The notes under the pieces are model-generated. The model saw only the letters and a list, made by a program, of their open reading frames with translations, was not told the origin of the DNA and searched no databases. From assembly GCF_003050745.1 (NCBI RefSeq), contig NZ_QAOF01000002.1:1-64000 (forward strand): 64,000 nt of DNA, given 5' to 3'. Source of the DNA: Sphingomonas sp. PP-CE-3G-477 (lineage in GTDB: Bacteria; Pseudomonadota; Alphaproteobacteria; Sphingomonadales; Sphingomonadaceae). Shown here one piece after another: positions 9,859-17,421 of the stretch; position 1 is the stretch's first letter, and every line of letters starts with the position of its first letter. The translations under genes and the position numbers were made by a program.

Positions 9859-10143
9859 ATGAACGCTATCCACACCGAAATGCGCTATTTTCAGCGGCGG
9901 CTCGACGATACGCTGGCGATGGCGGACGCCGCGGCCGGCCCCTGCGCGCGCAAGGCCCATCAGTTGCTTGCGCGGCTGTACGGCGAGGCGCTGGACGCGC
10001 TTCTGGCGCAGGCGTCGACGATATCGGTTCAACGGCGACCGGCGTTCTCTGCTGGCATTCTGCGTGCGGATCGCAACGCGACGGCGCGTGGGCATCGGTC
10101 CTCGACACACCGGATGCAACGCACGCTGACGCTCGCCTCGTAG
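9859..10143 (+). CDS. Small protein of unknown function
   Basis: 94 residues from the ATG at 9859, which follows GGGGAG at good spacing; a longer frame from 9823 has no better signal. The first ~55 residues look like a folded helical unit (MNAIHTEMRYFQRRLDDTLA, then KAHQLLARLYGEALDALLA). The last ~40 are basic and low in structure. No family was recognised. It has its own upstream region with a weak FixJ-like motif and sits between the acetate kinase and FixLJ genes, so it may belong to the low-oxygen set. Confidence 0.6.
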   Translation: MNAIHTEMRYFQRRLDDTLAMADAAAGPCARKAHQLLARLYGEALDALLAQASTISVQRRPAFSAGILRADRNATARGHRSSTHRMQRTLTLAS

Positions 10144-10158
10144 AGCGCCAGTCGCCTG

Positions 10159-10179
10159 ACGGGACCTAGCTGGTCCCGT
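10159..10179. terminator. Hairpin at a convergent junction
   Basis: A perfect 8-base inverted repeat (acgggacc / ggtcccgt) with a 5-base loop overlaps the stop codon of the oleate hydratase gene and lies 15 bases after the small plus-strand gene. It could end transcription from both sides. No T-run follows, so termination is only possible, not shown. Confidence 0.35.
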
Positions 10180-11815
10180 GGTCGCCGGTCGTCGCGAGAT
10201 CGTGGAGCGCGACGAATGCCCTGAACAGCACGCGTGGATCGAACACGCCCTTGTACACCGCGGGGGGCGAACGGCGCAGGCCGAGTAACCCGTAGACCGC
10301 GGTCTGCGCCGAGCGGACCGAATATTCGACCGTGAACACGCAGTCGTCGGGCATCTCGCAATATTGGCCGATGATCGCGAGGTTGGCGGTGCCGGCGGGG
10401 ATCACGTCGGGCCGGTCGCCATGCCTGCGCGGCATGAACTGGCTGGTGATGAACGGCATCATGCACGGGATGCAGATCGCGCTCGCGAGGATCGCCTCGG
10501 CCTTTGCAGCGAGACCGAGATGGCCGAGGATCTCGGTCATGATCTCGCGGCCGGTACAGTCGCCCATCGGCTTGCGGACGAAATCGCCGATCGCATCGAC
10601 CGACAGGCCGTATCCCCAGAACACCGCGACGTCGTCAGGCTGGCCGAGAAAATGCGGCTGCGAGGGGATGACGATCGAGGCTAGCCAGCTCGACTCGGTG
10701 AACGTGATCAACCCGCCTTCACCGGGGACGTTGCCGGTCGCGTCGCGGATCAGCGTCAGCAGCGCGGCGTCGTGCAGCGTGGTCGTGAACGAGACCCATT
10801 TCGAGCGATCGACGTCCTCGGTGAACGCGGCCGGCTGGCCGAATTCCGGGCGATCCTTCGCGAGCCTTTCCCAGAGTTTCCACGCCCCGCCCATGCCTAC
10901 GCCGTGCAATTCGGGCACGACGTCCATCGACCCGAGGCTGGAGCCTTCGGTCATCGAACCCAGCGTGAGCATCACGTAATCGTCGGTATCGATGCGGATT
11001 TCGCTGACCTTGTCGCCGCTCTCGATGCGGATGCCGCGGACGACGGTGATCCCGTCCTCTTCGGCCAGCCGGAGATCGGTGACGGTCGTGTTCATCCGGA
11101 ACTGTACGCCGCGCGCAACCAGCCAGGCGTGGAGCGGGCGGACCATCGAGTCATACTGGTTCAGCGGCGTGCGCATGATCCCCTCCAGCCGGTTGAAGCC
11201 GCCGACCATGTGCGCGAAGCGGAGCAGGTATCGCTTGAACTCCACCGCGCTGTGCCAAGGCTGGAACGCGAAAGTGGTGCACCACATCATCCAGAAATTG
11301 GTCTTGAAGAACGCGTCGTCGAACTGATCGGCGATGGTGGAGCGATCGAGGATCGCCTCGGGCGTGATCGCAAGCCGTTCGAGACCGCGGATATGGTGTC
11401 CGGTCAGGCCGAATTCGGGCGCGACGTGGCGCTGTCCGCCGGAAAACGGGCGCGAATGCGACGACGTCTTCATCGTCGCGTTCCAGTCGAAGATCTCCTT
11501 CGTGACGGTCTTGTCGCCGTCCAGCGTCGGGACCGACGAGAAGAGATCGAACGTGCAGAGGTATTTCGACTCGAGCATCCGCCCGCCGCGCAGCGAATAG
11601 CCCTCCGCAGCGGAGCCGCCGCCGTCGAGGCTGCCACCGAGCAACGTGCCTTCGTCGATGATCGTGATATCCGTGCCGCGCATATCGCCGTCGCGGATGA
11701 GAAACAGTGCCGCGGCGAGCGAGGCGACCCCGCCGCCGACGAGGAATGCCCGGCCTTCGTCGCGGGGGACGGGGGCGGTGTCGGGGTCGTCCTGGAATGG
11801 ATCGGTGGCGGTCAT
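10166..11815 (-). CDS. ohyA: Oleate hydratase (myosin-cross-reactive antigen family)
   Basis: 549 residues from the ATG at 11815, preceded by AAGGA; the frame extends to 11977 without a better start. This FAD enzyme adds water to cis-9 double bonds of free unsaturated fatty acids, giving 10-hydroxy acids. The FAD-binding fold begins with AFLVGGGVASLAAALFLIRD and DITIIDEGTLLGGSLDG. Typical family blocks are MLESKYLCTFDLFSSVPTL, NFWMMWCTTFAFQPWHSAVE and LNQYDSMVRPLHAWL. It lies 43 bases after the degenerate receiver gene and probably shares its transcript with fixLJ. This links fatty acid modification or detoxification to low-oxygen signalling, which is an inference from order only. Confidence 0.93.
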   Translation of the reverse strand: MTATDPFQDDPDTAPVPRDEGRAFLVGGGVASLAAALFLIRDGDMRGTDITIIDEGTLLGGSLDGGGSAAEGYSLRGGRMLESKYLCTFDLFSSVPTLDGDKTVTKEIFDWNATMKTSSHSRPFSGGQRHVAPEFGLTGHHIRGLERLAITPEAILDRSTIADQFDDAFFKTNFWMMWCTTFAFQPWHSAVEFKRYLLRFAHMVGGFNRLEGIMRTPLNQYDSMVRPLHAWLVARGVQFRMNTTVTDLRLAEEDGITVVRGIRIESGDKVSEIRIDTDDYVMLTLGSMTEGSSLGSMDVVPELHGVGMGGAWKLWERLAKDRPEFGQPAAFTEDVDRSKWVSFTTTLHDAALLTLIRDATGNVPGEGGLITFTESSWLASIVIPSQPHFLGQPDDVAVFWGYGLSVDAIGDFVRKPMGDCTGREIMTEILGHLGLAAKAEAILASAICIPCMMPFITSQFMPRRHGDRPDVIPAGTANLAIIGQYCEMPDDCVFTVEYSVRSAQTAVYGLLGLRRSPPAVYKGVFDPRVLFRAFVALHDLATTGDHGTS

Positions 11816-11858
11816 GGCAAAGTCCTTGGCGACAGAATGGGCTGATACGTGGGCGAGG

Positions 11859-12290
11859 TCATCCCGCGGCGTTCCAGCCGGACCAACTGCGATCGATCGA
11901 CGCGGCGATCGCGGTGAGCAGGGAGGCGTCCCCGGTGCCGCGATCCAGGATGCGGTCGCCCTGGCGCTCGGCGGCATGGATCAGTGCGGGCGGCGGAGCG
12001 GTACCGTCGAGCAGGATCGCCTTGCCGCGCCAGCCGGATGCGCGCATCGCCCGCAGCATCTCGGTGCCGTCGTCGTCGGGATCGCGACCGCCATGTCCCT
12101 CGATATCGACGACGATGCAGGGAAAGTCCCGCGAGCGAGGGTCGGCAAGCAGCGCCGCACTGGTGGCGTAGGAGCGAACGTCGTAGCGCTCCGACAGCAG
12201 CATGATCTGGCGCGCGCGTCGGATCGCCGGATCGCCATCGACCAGCGATATGCCGATGCCGTCATGGGGGGTGGTCGAATGGTCGGTCAT
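11859..12290 (-). CDS. Degenerate response-regulator receiver protein
   Basis: 143 residues folding as a stand-alone receiver domain without an output domain. The acidic pocket is partly kept (VDGDPAIRRARQIMLLSERY) and an Asp sits at the phosphorylation position (D62 in CIVVDIEGHGG). The conserved Lys is lost: the FLEKP region of FixJ corresponds to ILDRGTG here. The gene lies 68 bases after fixJ and 43 before oleate hydratase, same strand. Being a small receiver-like protein beside fixLJ, it could play a part like FixT, the FixL inhibitor. It has only one cysteine, so it would not carry the iron-sulfur cluster reported for Caulobacter FixT. The function is unproven. Confidence 0.7.
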   Translation of the reverse strand: MTDHSTTPHDGIGISLVDGDPAIRRARQIMLLSERYDVRSYATSAALLADPRSRDFPCIVVDIEGHGGRDPDDDGTEMLRAMRASGWRGKAILLDGTAPPPALIHAAERQGDRILDRGTGDASLLTAIAASIDRSWSGWNAAG

Positions 12291-12358
12291 CGATGGTCCT
12301 TCGAGACATCGGATGACAGGGTCGAACCGCGCCGTCTGTACGTAGAAGACGAGGGGCG

Positions 12359-12991
12359 TCAGGCGGGTTCGGGCATCTCGCCCAGGCCGGCGGCGAACGC
12401 GATGCGCAGGACGTCGGACAGGCTGCGCGCGGACAGTTTCTCCATCAGGTTCGCGCGATGGACTTCGACGGTGCGCGTGGCGATGTCGAGGTCGTAGGCG
12501 ATCAGCTTGTTCGGGCGCCCCAGCACCATGCCGTCGAGGACGTCGCGTTCGCGCGGCGTGAGCGCGGCGAGGCGGACGACCGCGTCGGCTGCGGCGAGAT
12601 GCTCGCGGTCGGAGCGCGCCGCCTGCGCCAGCGCGGTCTCGATCGCGGCGAGCAACGCGGTGCGCTCGAACGGCTTTTCGAGGAATTCGACCGCCCCCGC
12701 CTTGATCGCGCGGACCGCCAGCGTCACGTCGCCGTGGCCGGTCAGCATGATCACCGGCAGCGCGATGCCGGACTGGGCCAGTCGCGCCTGCACGTCGAGA
12801 CCGTCGATATCGGGCATGCGGACGTCGAGCAGCACGCAGCCCCGCGTCTCGCGCGTGACGGCCTTGAGGAAATGCGTGCCTGCCGGATACGTCTCGACCG
12901 CGTAGCCTGCCTTGCGCAACAGGAAGCCGACCGACTGGCGGATCGCCTCGTCGTCGTCGACGATGTGCACCGTTCGCCCTGGTTCAGTCAT
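12359..12991 (-). CDS. fixJ: FixJ-family two-component response regulator
   Basis: 210 residues. The receiver domain (about 6-120) has the acidic pair in HIVDDDEAIRQS, phospho-acceptor D56 in VLLDVRMPD, the switch Thr in IMLTGHGD and K106 in FLEKPF. The LuxR-type helix-turn-helix follows (LTPRERDVLDGMVLG, then IATRTVEVHRANLMEKL). It starts 8 bases after the stop of the FixL-like kinase gene, so the two are cotranscribed and should be a cognate pair. FixJ proteins activate transcription when phosphorylated under low oxygen. The repeated 14-base motif upstream of neighbouring operons is its likely target. Confidence 0.93.
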   Translation of the reverse strand: MTEPGRTVHIVDDDEAIRQSVGFLLRKAGYAVETYPAGTHFLKAVTRETRGCVLLDVRMPDIDGLDVQARLAQSGIALPVIMLTGHGDVTLAVRAIKAGAVEFLEKPFERTALLAAIETALAQAARSDREHLAAADAVVRLAALTPRERDVLDGMVLGRPNKLIAYDLDIATRTVEVHRANLMEKLSARSLSDVLRIAFAAGLGEMPEPA

Positions 12992-12999
12992 GGCTGGTG

Positions 13000-14721
13000 T
13001 CAGTCATCGGGTTCGCTTTCCAGGGGCGCTGCGAGCGGCACGGTGAAATGGAAGGCAGTGCCGCCCGCCGCGGTGCCGCCCGCCGCGATGCCGTCCGCCC
13101 AGATCCGGCCGCCATGCGCCTCGACGATCGTCCGGCAGATCGACAGGCCGAGGCCCATGCCGTCCTCCTTGGTGGTCGCGAACGCCTCGAACAGGCGGGC
13201 GCGGACCGCCGCGTCGATCCCCGTGCCCGTGTCGGTCACGCTGATTCGCATCCAGCCGTCGCGATCGGGCGCGGTCGCGATCGTGAGTTCCTTGCGCGGC
13301 GATGACGCCATCGACTGGATCGCGTTGCGGATCAGGTTGACGAGCACCTGCTGGATCTGGACGCGATCGACGCGAACCGTGGCGGCGTCGGTGTCGGCGT
13401 CTGTCGTGTCGGCGATCGTCTTGGTGACGGTGATGCCCGCTTCATGGGCGCCGAGCAGGCCGAGACTGGTCGCCTCCTCGACCAGCACGTCGAGCCGCTC
13501 GTCGCGAAACCCGGTATCGCCGCCATCGACGAACGCGCGCAGCCGTCGCACGATCGTTCCCGCACGCAGCGATTGCGCGGCCGCCAGATCCAGTGCCTCG
13601 GCGATATCGACGAGCAACGGCGTGTCGTCATCGCCGATCATCGCCCGCGTCGCCTCCAGGTAATTGGCGATCGCGGTCAGCGGCTGGTTGATCTCGTGCG
13701 CAAGCGTGGAGGCCATCGTCCCCATCGCGCTGACCCGCGACACATGGACGAGTTCGGACTGAAGCTCCTGCAGGCGCCGTTCGGTCGCGTGGCGGTTGGT
13801 GAGGTCGCGGATGAAGCCGGTGAAGATCCGTTCGCCCGCGATCGACGCCTCGCCGACCGCGAGTTCGATCGGAAACGTCTCGCCCCCCTTGCGCATGGCC
13901 CGTTCGAGACGGACGGCGCCGATGACATGGCGCTCCCCGGTGTGCCGATACGTCCTCAGATGCGCATCGTGATCGCGCGCCTCGGCCTGCGGCATCAGCA
14001 TCGCGACGTTCTGGCCGATCACCTCACGGGCCGCATAGCCGAAGACAAGCTCCGCGGCGGCGCTGAACGAGGCGACGATGCCGTTCTCGTTCATCACGAT
14101 CATCGCATCGGGGACGGTGTTGAGGATCGAGCGAAGGTGATGTTCGCGCCGCACGATCGCCGCCTCGGCAGCCTTTTCGCGCGTGATGTCGCGGATGACC
14201 TTGCCGAACCCGCGCAATGCGCCCGCATCGTCGTGCAGCGCCGTTATGGTCACCGCGGCGAGAAATTCGGAGCCGTCCTTGCGGACGCGCCAGCTCTCTT
14301 CCTCGATCCGTCCGCAGGCATGCGCCTGGGCGAGATCGGCCTCGGGCTTGCCCGTCGCGATATCGTCGGCCGGATAGAAGATCGCGAAGTCCCGGCCGAT
14401 GATCTCCGCTTCGGCCCAGCCCTTGATGCGTTCGGCGCCGCGGTTCCAGATCGTCACCCGGCCTTTCGGATCTAACATGTAGATCGCGTAGTTGGTCGCG
14501 CCGTCGATCAGGAGCCCCAACTCTTCGGCGAGCGCGGCATCGCCGCGTGCCACCGCGTCGCCGGTCAGGCCGCCGTCCGGAGACTGCGCGGCGATCATGC
14601 GCGCGGCACAGACTGTCTTGGCAATGATCTGCAAGTCATTGAGACGAGGGCCTTGTTCGACGAACGGCTCCAGCGTGTCTTCCGCCGAGAGTTCGACGTG
14701 CAACGTTGGAACATGACCCAT
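13000..14721 (-). CDS. fixL: FixL-like PAS sensor histidine kinase with haem-type PAS domain
   Basis: 573 residues: a first PAS domain (about 75-190, NYAIYMLDPKGRVTIWNRGA), a second PAS (about 195-320), then a histidine kinase with H342 in LAHEINQPLTAIANYLEA and ATPase boxes NLIRNAIQSM, DTGTGID and GMGLGLSICRTIVEAHGG. No membrane segment is seen, so it is cytoplasmic. In the second PAS the segment DHDAHLRTYRHTGERH aligns without gaps to Bradyrhizobium FixL from memory. That places a His (H251) at the haem-ligand position and an Arg (R271) at the oxygen-responsive position 20 residues on. The Arg six residues after the ligand is Thr here. It should sense oxygen and phosphorylate the adjacent FixJ. 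Confidence 0.9.
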   Translation of the reverse strand: MGHVPTLHVELSAEDTLEPFVEQGPRLNDLQIIAKTVCAARMIAAQSPDGGLTGDAVARGDAALAEELGLLIDGATNYAIYMLDPKGRVTIWNRGAERIKGWAEAEIIGRDFAIFYPADDIATGKPEADLAQAHACGRIEEESWRVRKDGSEFLAAVTITALHDDAGALRGFGKVIRDITREKAAEAAIVRREHHLRSILNTVPDAMIVMNENGIVASFSAAAELVFGYAAREVIGQNVAMLMPQAEARDHDAHLRTYRHTGERHVIGAVRLERAMRKGGETFPIELAVGEASIAGERIFTGFIRDLTNRHATERRLQELQSELVHVSRVSAMGTMASTLAHEINQPLTAIANYLEATRAMIGDDDTPLLVDIAEALDLAAAQSLRAGTIVRRLRAFVDGGDTGFRDERLDVLVEEATSLGLLGAHEAGITVTKTIADTTDADTDAATVRVDRVQIQQVLVNLIRNAIQSMASSPRKELTIATAPDRDGWMRISVTDTGTGIDAAVRARLFEAFATTKEDGMGLGLSICRTIVEAHGGRIWADGIAAGGTAAGGTAFHFTVPLAAPLESEPDD

Positions 14722-14860
14722 GTTAAGCTAGATATCCGCTATGTGCTAATAGTCCTTCGACGAGGATTATCACCGCCAAAATCGTCCCGCCGATGAATGG
14801 TCTTGGATTCATCGCGATCGACGCGGCCAGATACTTGCGGAGCGCCATCGCGATCATGCA

Positions 14861-15679
14861 CTAATGCGATAGTAGCGTGCAGCGTCGGTCGCGCAGCAAC
14901 AGATCTCGCGTGACCCCGCCGAACGCCCATTCGCGAATTCTGCTATGGCCGTAAGCGCCGGCCACGACGAGGTCGGCGTCGACGTCGTTGGCGATCGAGG
15001 CGAGCGTATCGATACTGGTGCCCTTCATCCGCACCACGATCTTGTCCACGTCGACGCTCTGCCGTGCGAGCCACGCGGCGACATCCTCGAGCGGCGCGCG
15101 AGCGTCGAGCGCATCGATCGCGACCGCGACGATGATCACGCGGTCTGCGGCGTGTAGTATCGGCAGCGCATCGCTCACCGCACGGCGACATTCGCGCGTG
15201 TCGGTCCAGGCGACCATGACCGTCCTGAAGCTTGCCGTGGCGGCACCGTCGGGCACCACCAGCACCGGACGGCCTGCGCGCAGGATAAGCTCGCCGGTAT
15301 CGGCATGCGTCGACAGGTCGGCGTATCCCGGCCCGGCGCTGGTGATGACGAGATCGGCCGAGCGCGCATTCTCCGCGACGACATGCACGATGTTGATGAG
15401 CGTCGGGATCGAGCGCCATTCGAGGACGTGGCCAGCGAGCCGCTCATGCGCGTGGAACTCGGTCTCGGCGCGGGCGAGTTCGTCGGCGACGATATCGCGT
15501 TCGATCACGGCATATTCGCCGCCGAGATAGCCGTCGCACGCACCGATCTGGACCGGCTGGCAGGCGGCGATGCCGATCACCGACGCGCCGTGGCGATCGG
15601 CGAGCGTCGCCGCGACGTCGAGCAACGCGGCGTTCGGTCGTCCGCCGTCGAGATGCACCAACAGGGTGGAATAGGTCAT
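14861..15679 (-). CDS. Universal stress protein, tandem UspA domains
   Basis: 272 residues with two UspA-like halves. The first starts TYSTLLVHLDGGRPNAALLD and the second near FRTVMVAWTDTRECRRAV. The second keeps the ATP-binding pattern G-2x-G-9x-G in VAGAYGHSRIREWAFGG. Such proteins bind ATP and help cells survive growth arrest and oxygen limitation; the exact role is usually unknown. It is transcribed divergently from the BON/VIT operon, and the shared 224-base gap holds a back-to-back pair of FixJ-like sites, one facing each gene. Confidence 0.9.
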   Translation of the reverse strand: MTYSTLLVHLDGGRPNAALLDVAATLADRHGASVIGIAACQPVQIGACDGYLGGEYAVIERDIVADELARAETEFHAHERLAGHVLEWRSIPTLINIVHVVAENARSADLVITSAGPGYADLSTHADTGELILRAGRPVLVVPDGAATASFRTVMVAWTDTRECRRAVSDALPILHAADRVIIVAVAIDALDARAPLEDVAAWLARQSVDVDKIVVRMKGTSIDTLASIANDVDADLVVAGAYGHSRIREWAFGGVTRDLLLRDRRCTLLSH

Positions 15680-15772
15680 TGTCGCGTTCCCCGATCCGGC
15701 TTCGATCCGGGCGCATATTCGGCGCCCCGATCCGATCAGCGGTTTCGTCGATGACGCGGGGTCGCGAAAGGA

Positions 15773-15786
15773 TCGGGAACTACGCA
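15773..15786 (-). promoter_or_regulatory. Putative FixJ-type site facing the universal stress gene
   Basis: Read on the minus strand this is TGCGTAGTTCCCGA, an exact copy of the plus-strand site at 15807-15820. The two form a perfect 14-base inverted repeat with 20 bases between them. It lies 93 bases before the start codon at 15679. No TA step was found at the spacing seen for the four plus-strand sites. Confidence 0.55.
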
Positions 15787-15806
15787 GGCCGACTGCCAGG
15801 ACGGTG

Positions 15807-15820
15807 TGCGTAGTTCCCGA
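15807..15820 (+). promoter_or_regulatory. Putative FixJ-type site facing the BON/VIT operon
   Basis: tgcgtagttcccga, the best copy of the window's motif, ends 83 bases before the BON gene ATG. A TA step (gatagggt) lies 26 bases after it, in the range expected for a -10 element when the activator site overlaps the -35 position. Confidence 0.6.
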
Positions 15821-15903
15821 CGCTGTCGGCGCCGTGGCCCCTCGATAGGGTGACGCTCGCCGGTTCGGGGCTCTCGTGCCGCGCCATCCTTTAGGAGAGT
15901 GTC

Positions 15904-16554
15904 ATGACAGCCGACGCCAGATTGCAGAAAGCCGTGCTCGCCGAACTGAACTGGGATCCAAGCGTACCCGCGGGGCATATCGGCGTCACCGCGAACGGCG
16001 GCGTCGTCACGCTCAGCGGCCATGCCGGCAGCTATGCCGCGAAATACGCCGCCGAGCGTGCCGCCGGGCGCGTCGAAGGCGTGAAGGCGGTTGCCGAAGA
16101 GATCGAAGTGCGGCTCGAGGAACGCTTCAAGCGCGGCGACGAGGCGATCGCCAGCGCCATCGTCGAGCGGCTGTCCTGGGATACTACCGTGCCGCACGAC
16201 ACGGTCCGGGCGCAGGTCGAGGATGGCTGGGTGAGCCTGCGCGGCGAAGTGCGCTGGCATTTCCAGAAGGACGCCGCTGAGGCCGCGGTACGGCCGCTTG
16301 CGGGGGTCATCGGCGTGATGAACCACATCGCGCTCACGCCGCGCGTCGACGTCACCGACGTCAGCAACGATATCCGGACGGCGCTGCACCGTTCCTGGTT
16401 CTTCGATGGCGACACGATCAAGGTCACGGTCGATGGCGGCACCGTCAGGCTGACCGGCTCGGTCGACTCGCCGCACGATCGCAAGGTCGCCGAGCGGACG
16501 GCCTGGGCAGCACCCGGCGCGGTCATGGTCGAGAACCTGCTCCAGGTCGTGTAA
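15904..16554 (+). CDS. BON-domain protein (three BON domains)
   Basis: 216 residues with three consecutive BON domains (about 5-70, 80-145 and 150-216). Each has the pattern of a short helix, then VTANGGVVTLSGHA / VEDGWVSLRGEV / VDGGTVRLTGSV strands. There is no signal peptide, so unlike OsmY it is probably cytoplasmic. BON domains bind membranes or lipids and such proteins are stress-induced; a molecular role is not known. The start is preceded by TTAGGAGAG, an excellent ribosome site. The VIT-family gene starts 2 bases after its stop. Confidence 0.88.
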   Translation: MTADARLQKAVLAELNWDPSVPAGHIGVTANGGVVTLSGHAGSYAAKYAAERAAGRVEGVKAVAEEIEVRLEERFKRGDEAIASAIVERLSWDTTVPHDTVRAQVEDGWVSLRGEVRWHFQKDAAEAAVRPLAGVIGVMNHIALTPRVDVTDVSNDIRTALHRSWFFDGDTIKVTVDGGTVRLTGSVDSPHDRKVAERTAWAAPGAVMVENLLQVV

Positions 16555-16556
16555 TC

Positions 16557-17258
16557 GTGCGCCGCGTCGTCGTGCACCGCGAACATCATGTCGCGGACCG
16601 GATCGGCTGGCTGCGTGCGGCGGTGCTCGGCGCAAACGACGGGATCGTGTCGACCGCAAGCCTGATCCTCGGCGTCGCCGCCGCCGGCGCGCCGTCCGGC
16701 GCGATCGTCGTCGCGGGTATTGCGGGGCTGGTTGCAGGCGCGATGTCGATGGCGGCGGGCGAGTATGTCTCGGTCAGCGCCCAGGCCGATACCGAAACCG
16801 CCGAACTCGACCGCGAGCGCCACGAACTGGTCGAGGACCCGGTTGGCGAGCTCGCTGAGCTGGCAGGGATCTATGTCGAACGCGGCGTGGACCCCGATAC
16901 CGCCGCGACGGTTGCGGCCCAGTTGATGGCGAAGGACGCACTTCGCGCGCATGCTCGCGATGAGCTCGCCATCACGGTCGGTGCAGGGGCCAGGCCGGTG
17001 CAGGCGGCGCTCGCGTCGGCGGCGAGCTTCATCGTCGGCGCGGCGATGCCGGTGCTGATCGTGTTCGTCGCGTCGCGTTCGTCCCTCATCGTGGCGGTCG
17101 CCGGCGGATCGCTGGTCGTCCTCGCACTGCTGGGCGGGATCGGGGCGAAGACTGGCGGCGCAAACATCTGGCGCGGGGTCGTCCGGGTCACGTTCTGGGG
17201 CGCGTTCGCCATGGCCGCGACCGCAGCGATCGGCCGGCTGGTCGGCACGGCCGTGTGA
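16557..17258 (+). CDS. VIT1/CCC1-family membrane transporter
   Basis: 233 residues starting with GTG two bases after the BON gene stop. Five membrane segments are visible. The family signature of the first two is clear: LRAAVLGANDGIVSTASLILG and GLVAGAMSMAAGEYVSVSAQ. A polar, acidic stretch follows (TAELDRERHELVEDP), then three C-terminal hydrophobic helices. Family members move Fe(II) or Mn(II) out of the cytoplasm or into stores. With low-oxygen stress genes on both sides, a role in ferrous iron handling when Fe(II) accumulates is reasonable but inferred. Confidence 0.9.
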   Translation: MRRVVVHREHHVADRIGWLRAAVLGANDGIVSTASLILGVAAAGAPSGAIVVAGIAGLVAGAMSMAAGEYVSVSAQADTETAELDRERHELVEDPVGELAELAGIYVERGVDPDTAATVAAQLMAKDALRAHARDELAITVGAGARPVQAALASAASFIVGAAMPVLIVFVASRSSLIVAVAGGSLVVLALLGGIGAKTGGANIWRGVVRVTFWGAFAMAATAAIGRLVGTAV

Positions 17259-17344
17259 TCTCCGCCGACGTTGTGGCGGTATAGCGTCGATCGACCTTCA
17301 TCCCGGCGCTAGGGGACCTCGAAGCGAACCGTGATCCGTCCTGC

Positions 17345-17358
17345 TGCGTAGTTTCCGA
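17345..17358 (+). promoter_or_regulatory. Putative FixJ-type site for the transpeptidase/ATPase operon
   Basis: tgcgtagtttccga, differing from the 15807 site by one base, ends 63 bases before the ATG at 17422. A TA step (gatagcg) lies 27 bases after it, the same spacing as at the other plus-strand sites. Confidence 0.6.
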
Positions 17359-17421
17359 CGGTAATGCGCACGCCGATCGCCGGATAGCGACGGTTGGGTA
17401 ATATTTTCCCGATCGGACCCC

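Noticed and set aside
12346..12351. TACGTA upstream of the degenerate receiver gene as another FixJ site
   Set aside because: Only the six-base core matches; the TT[C/T]CCGA half of the motif is missing.
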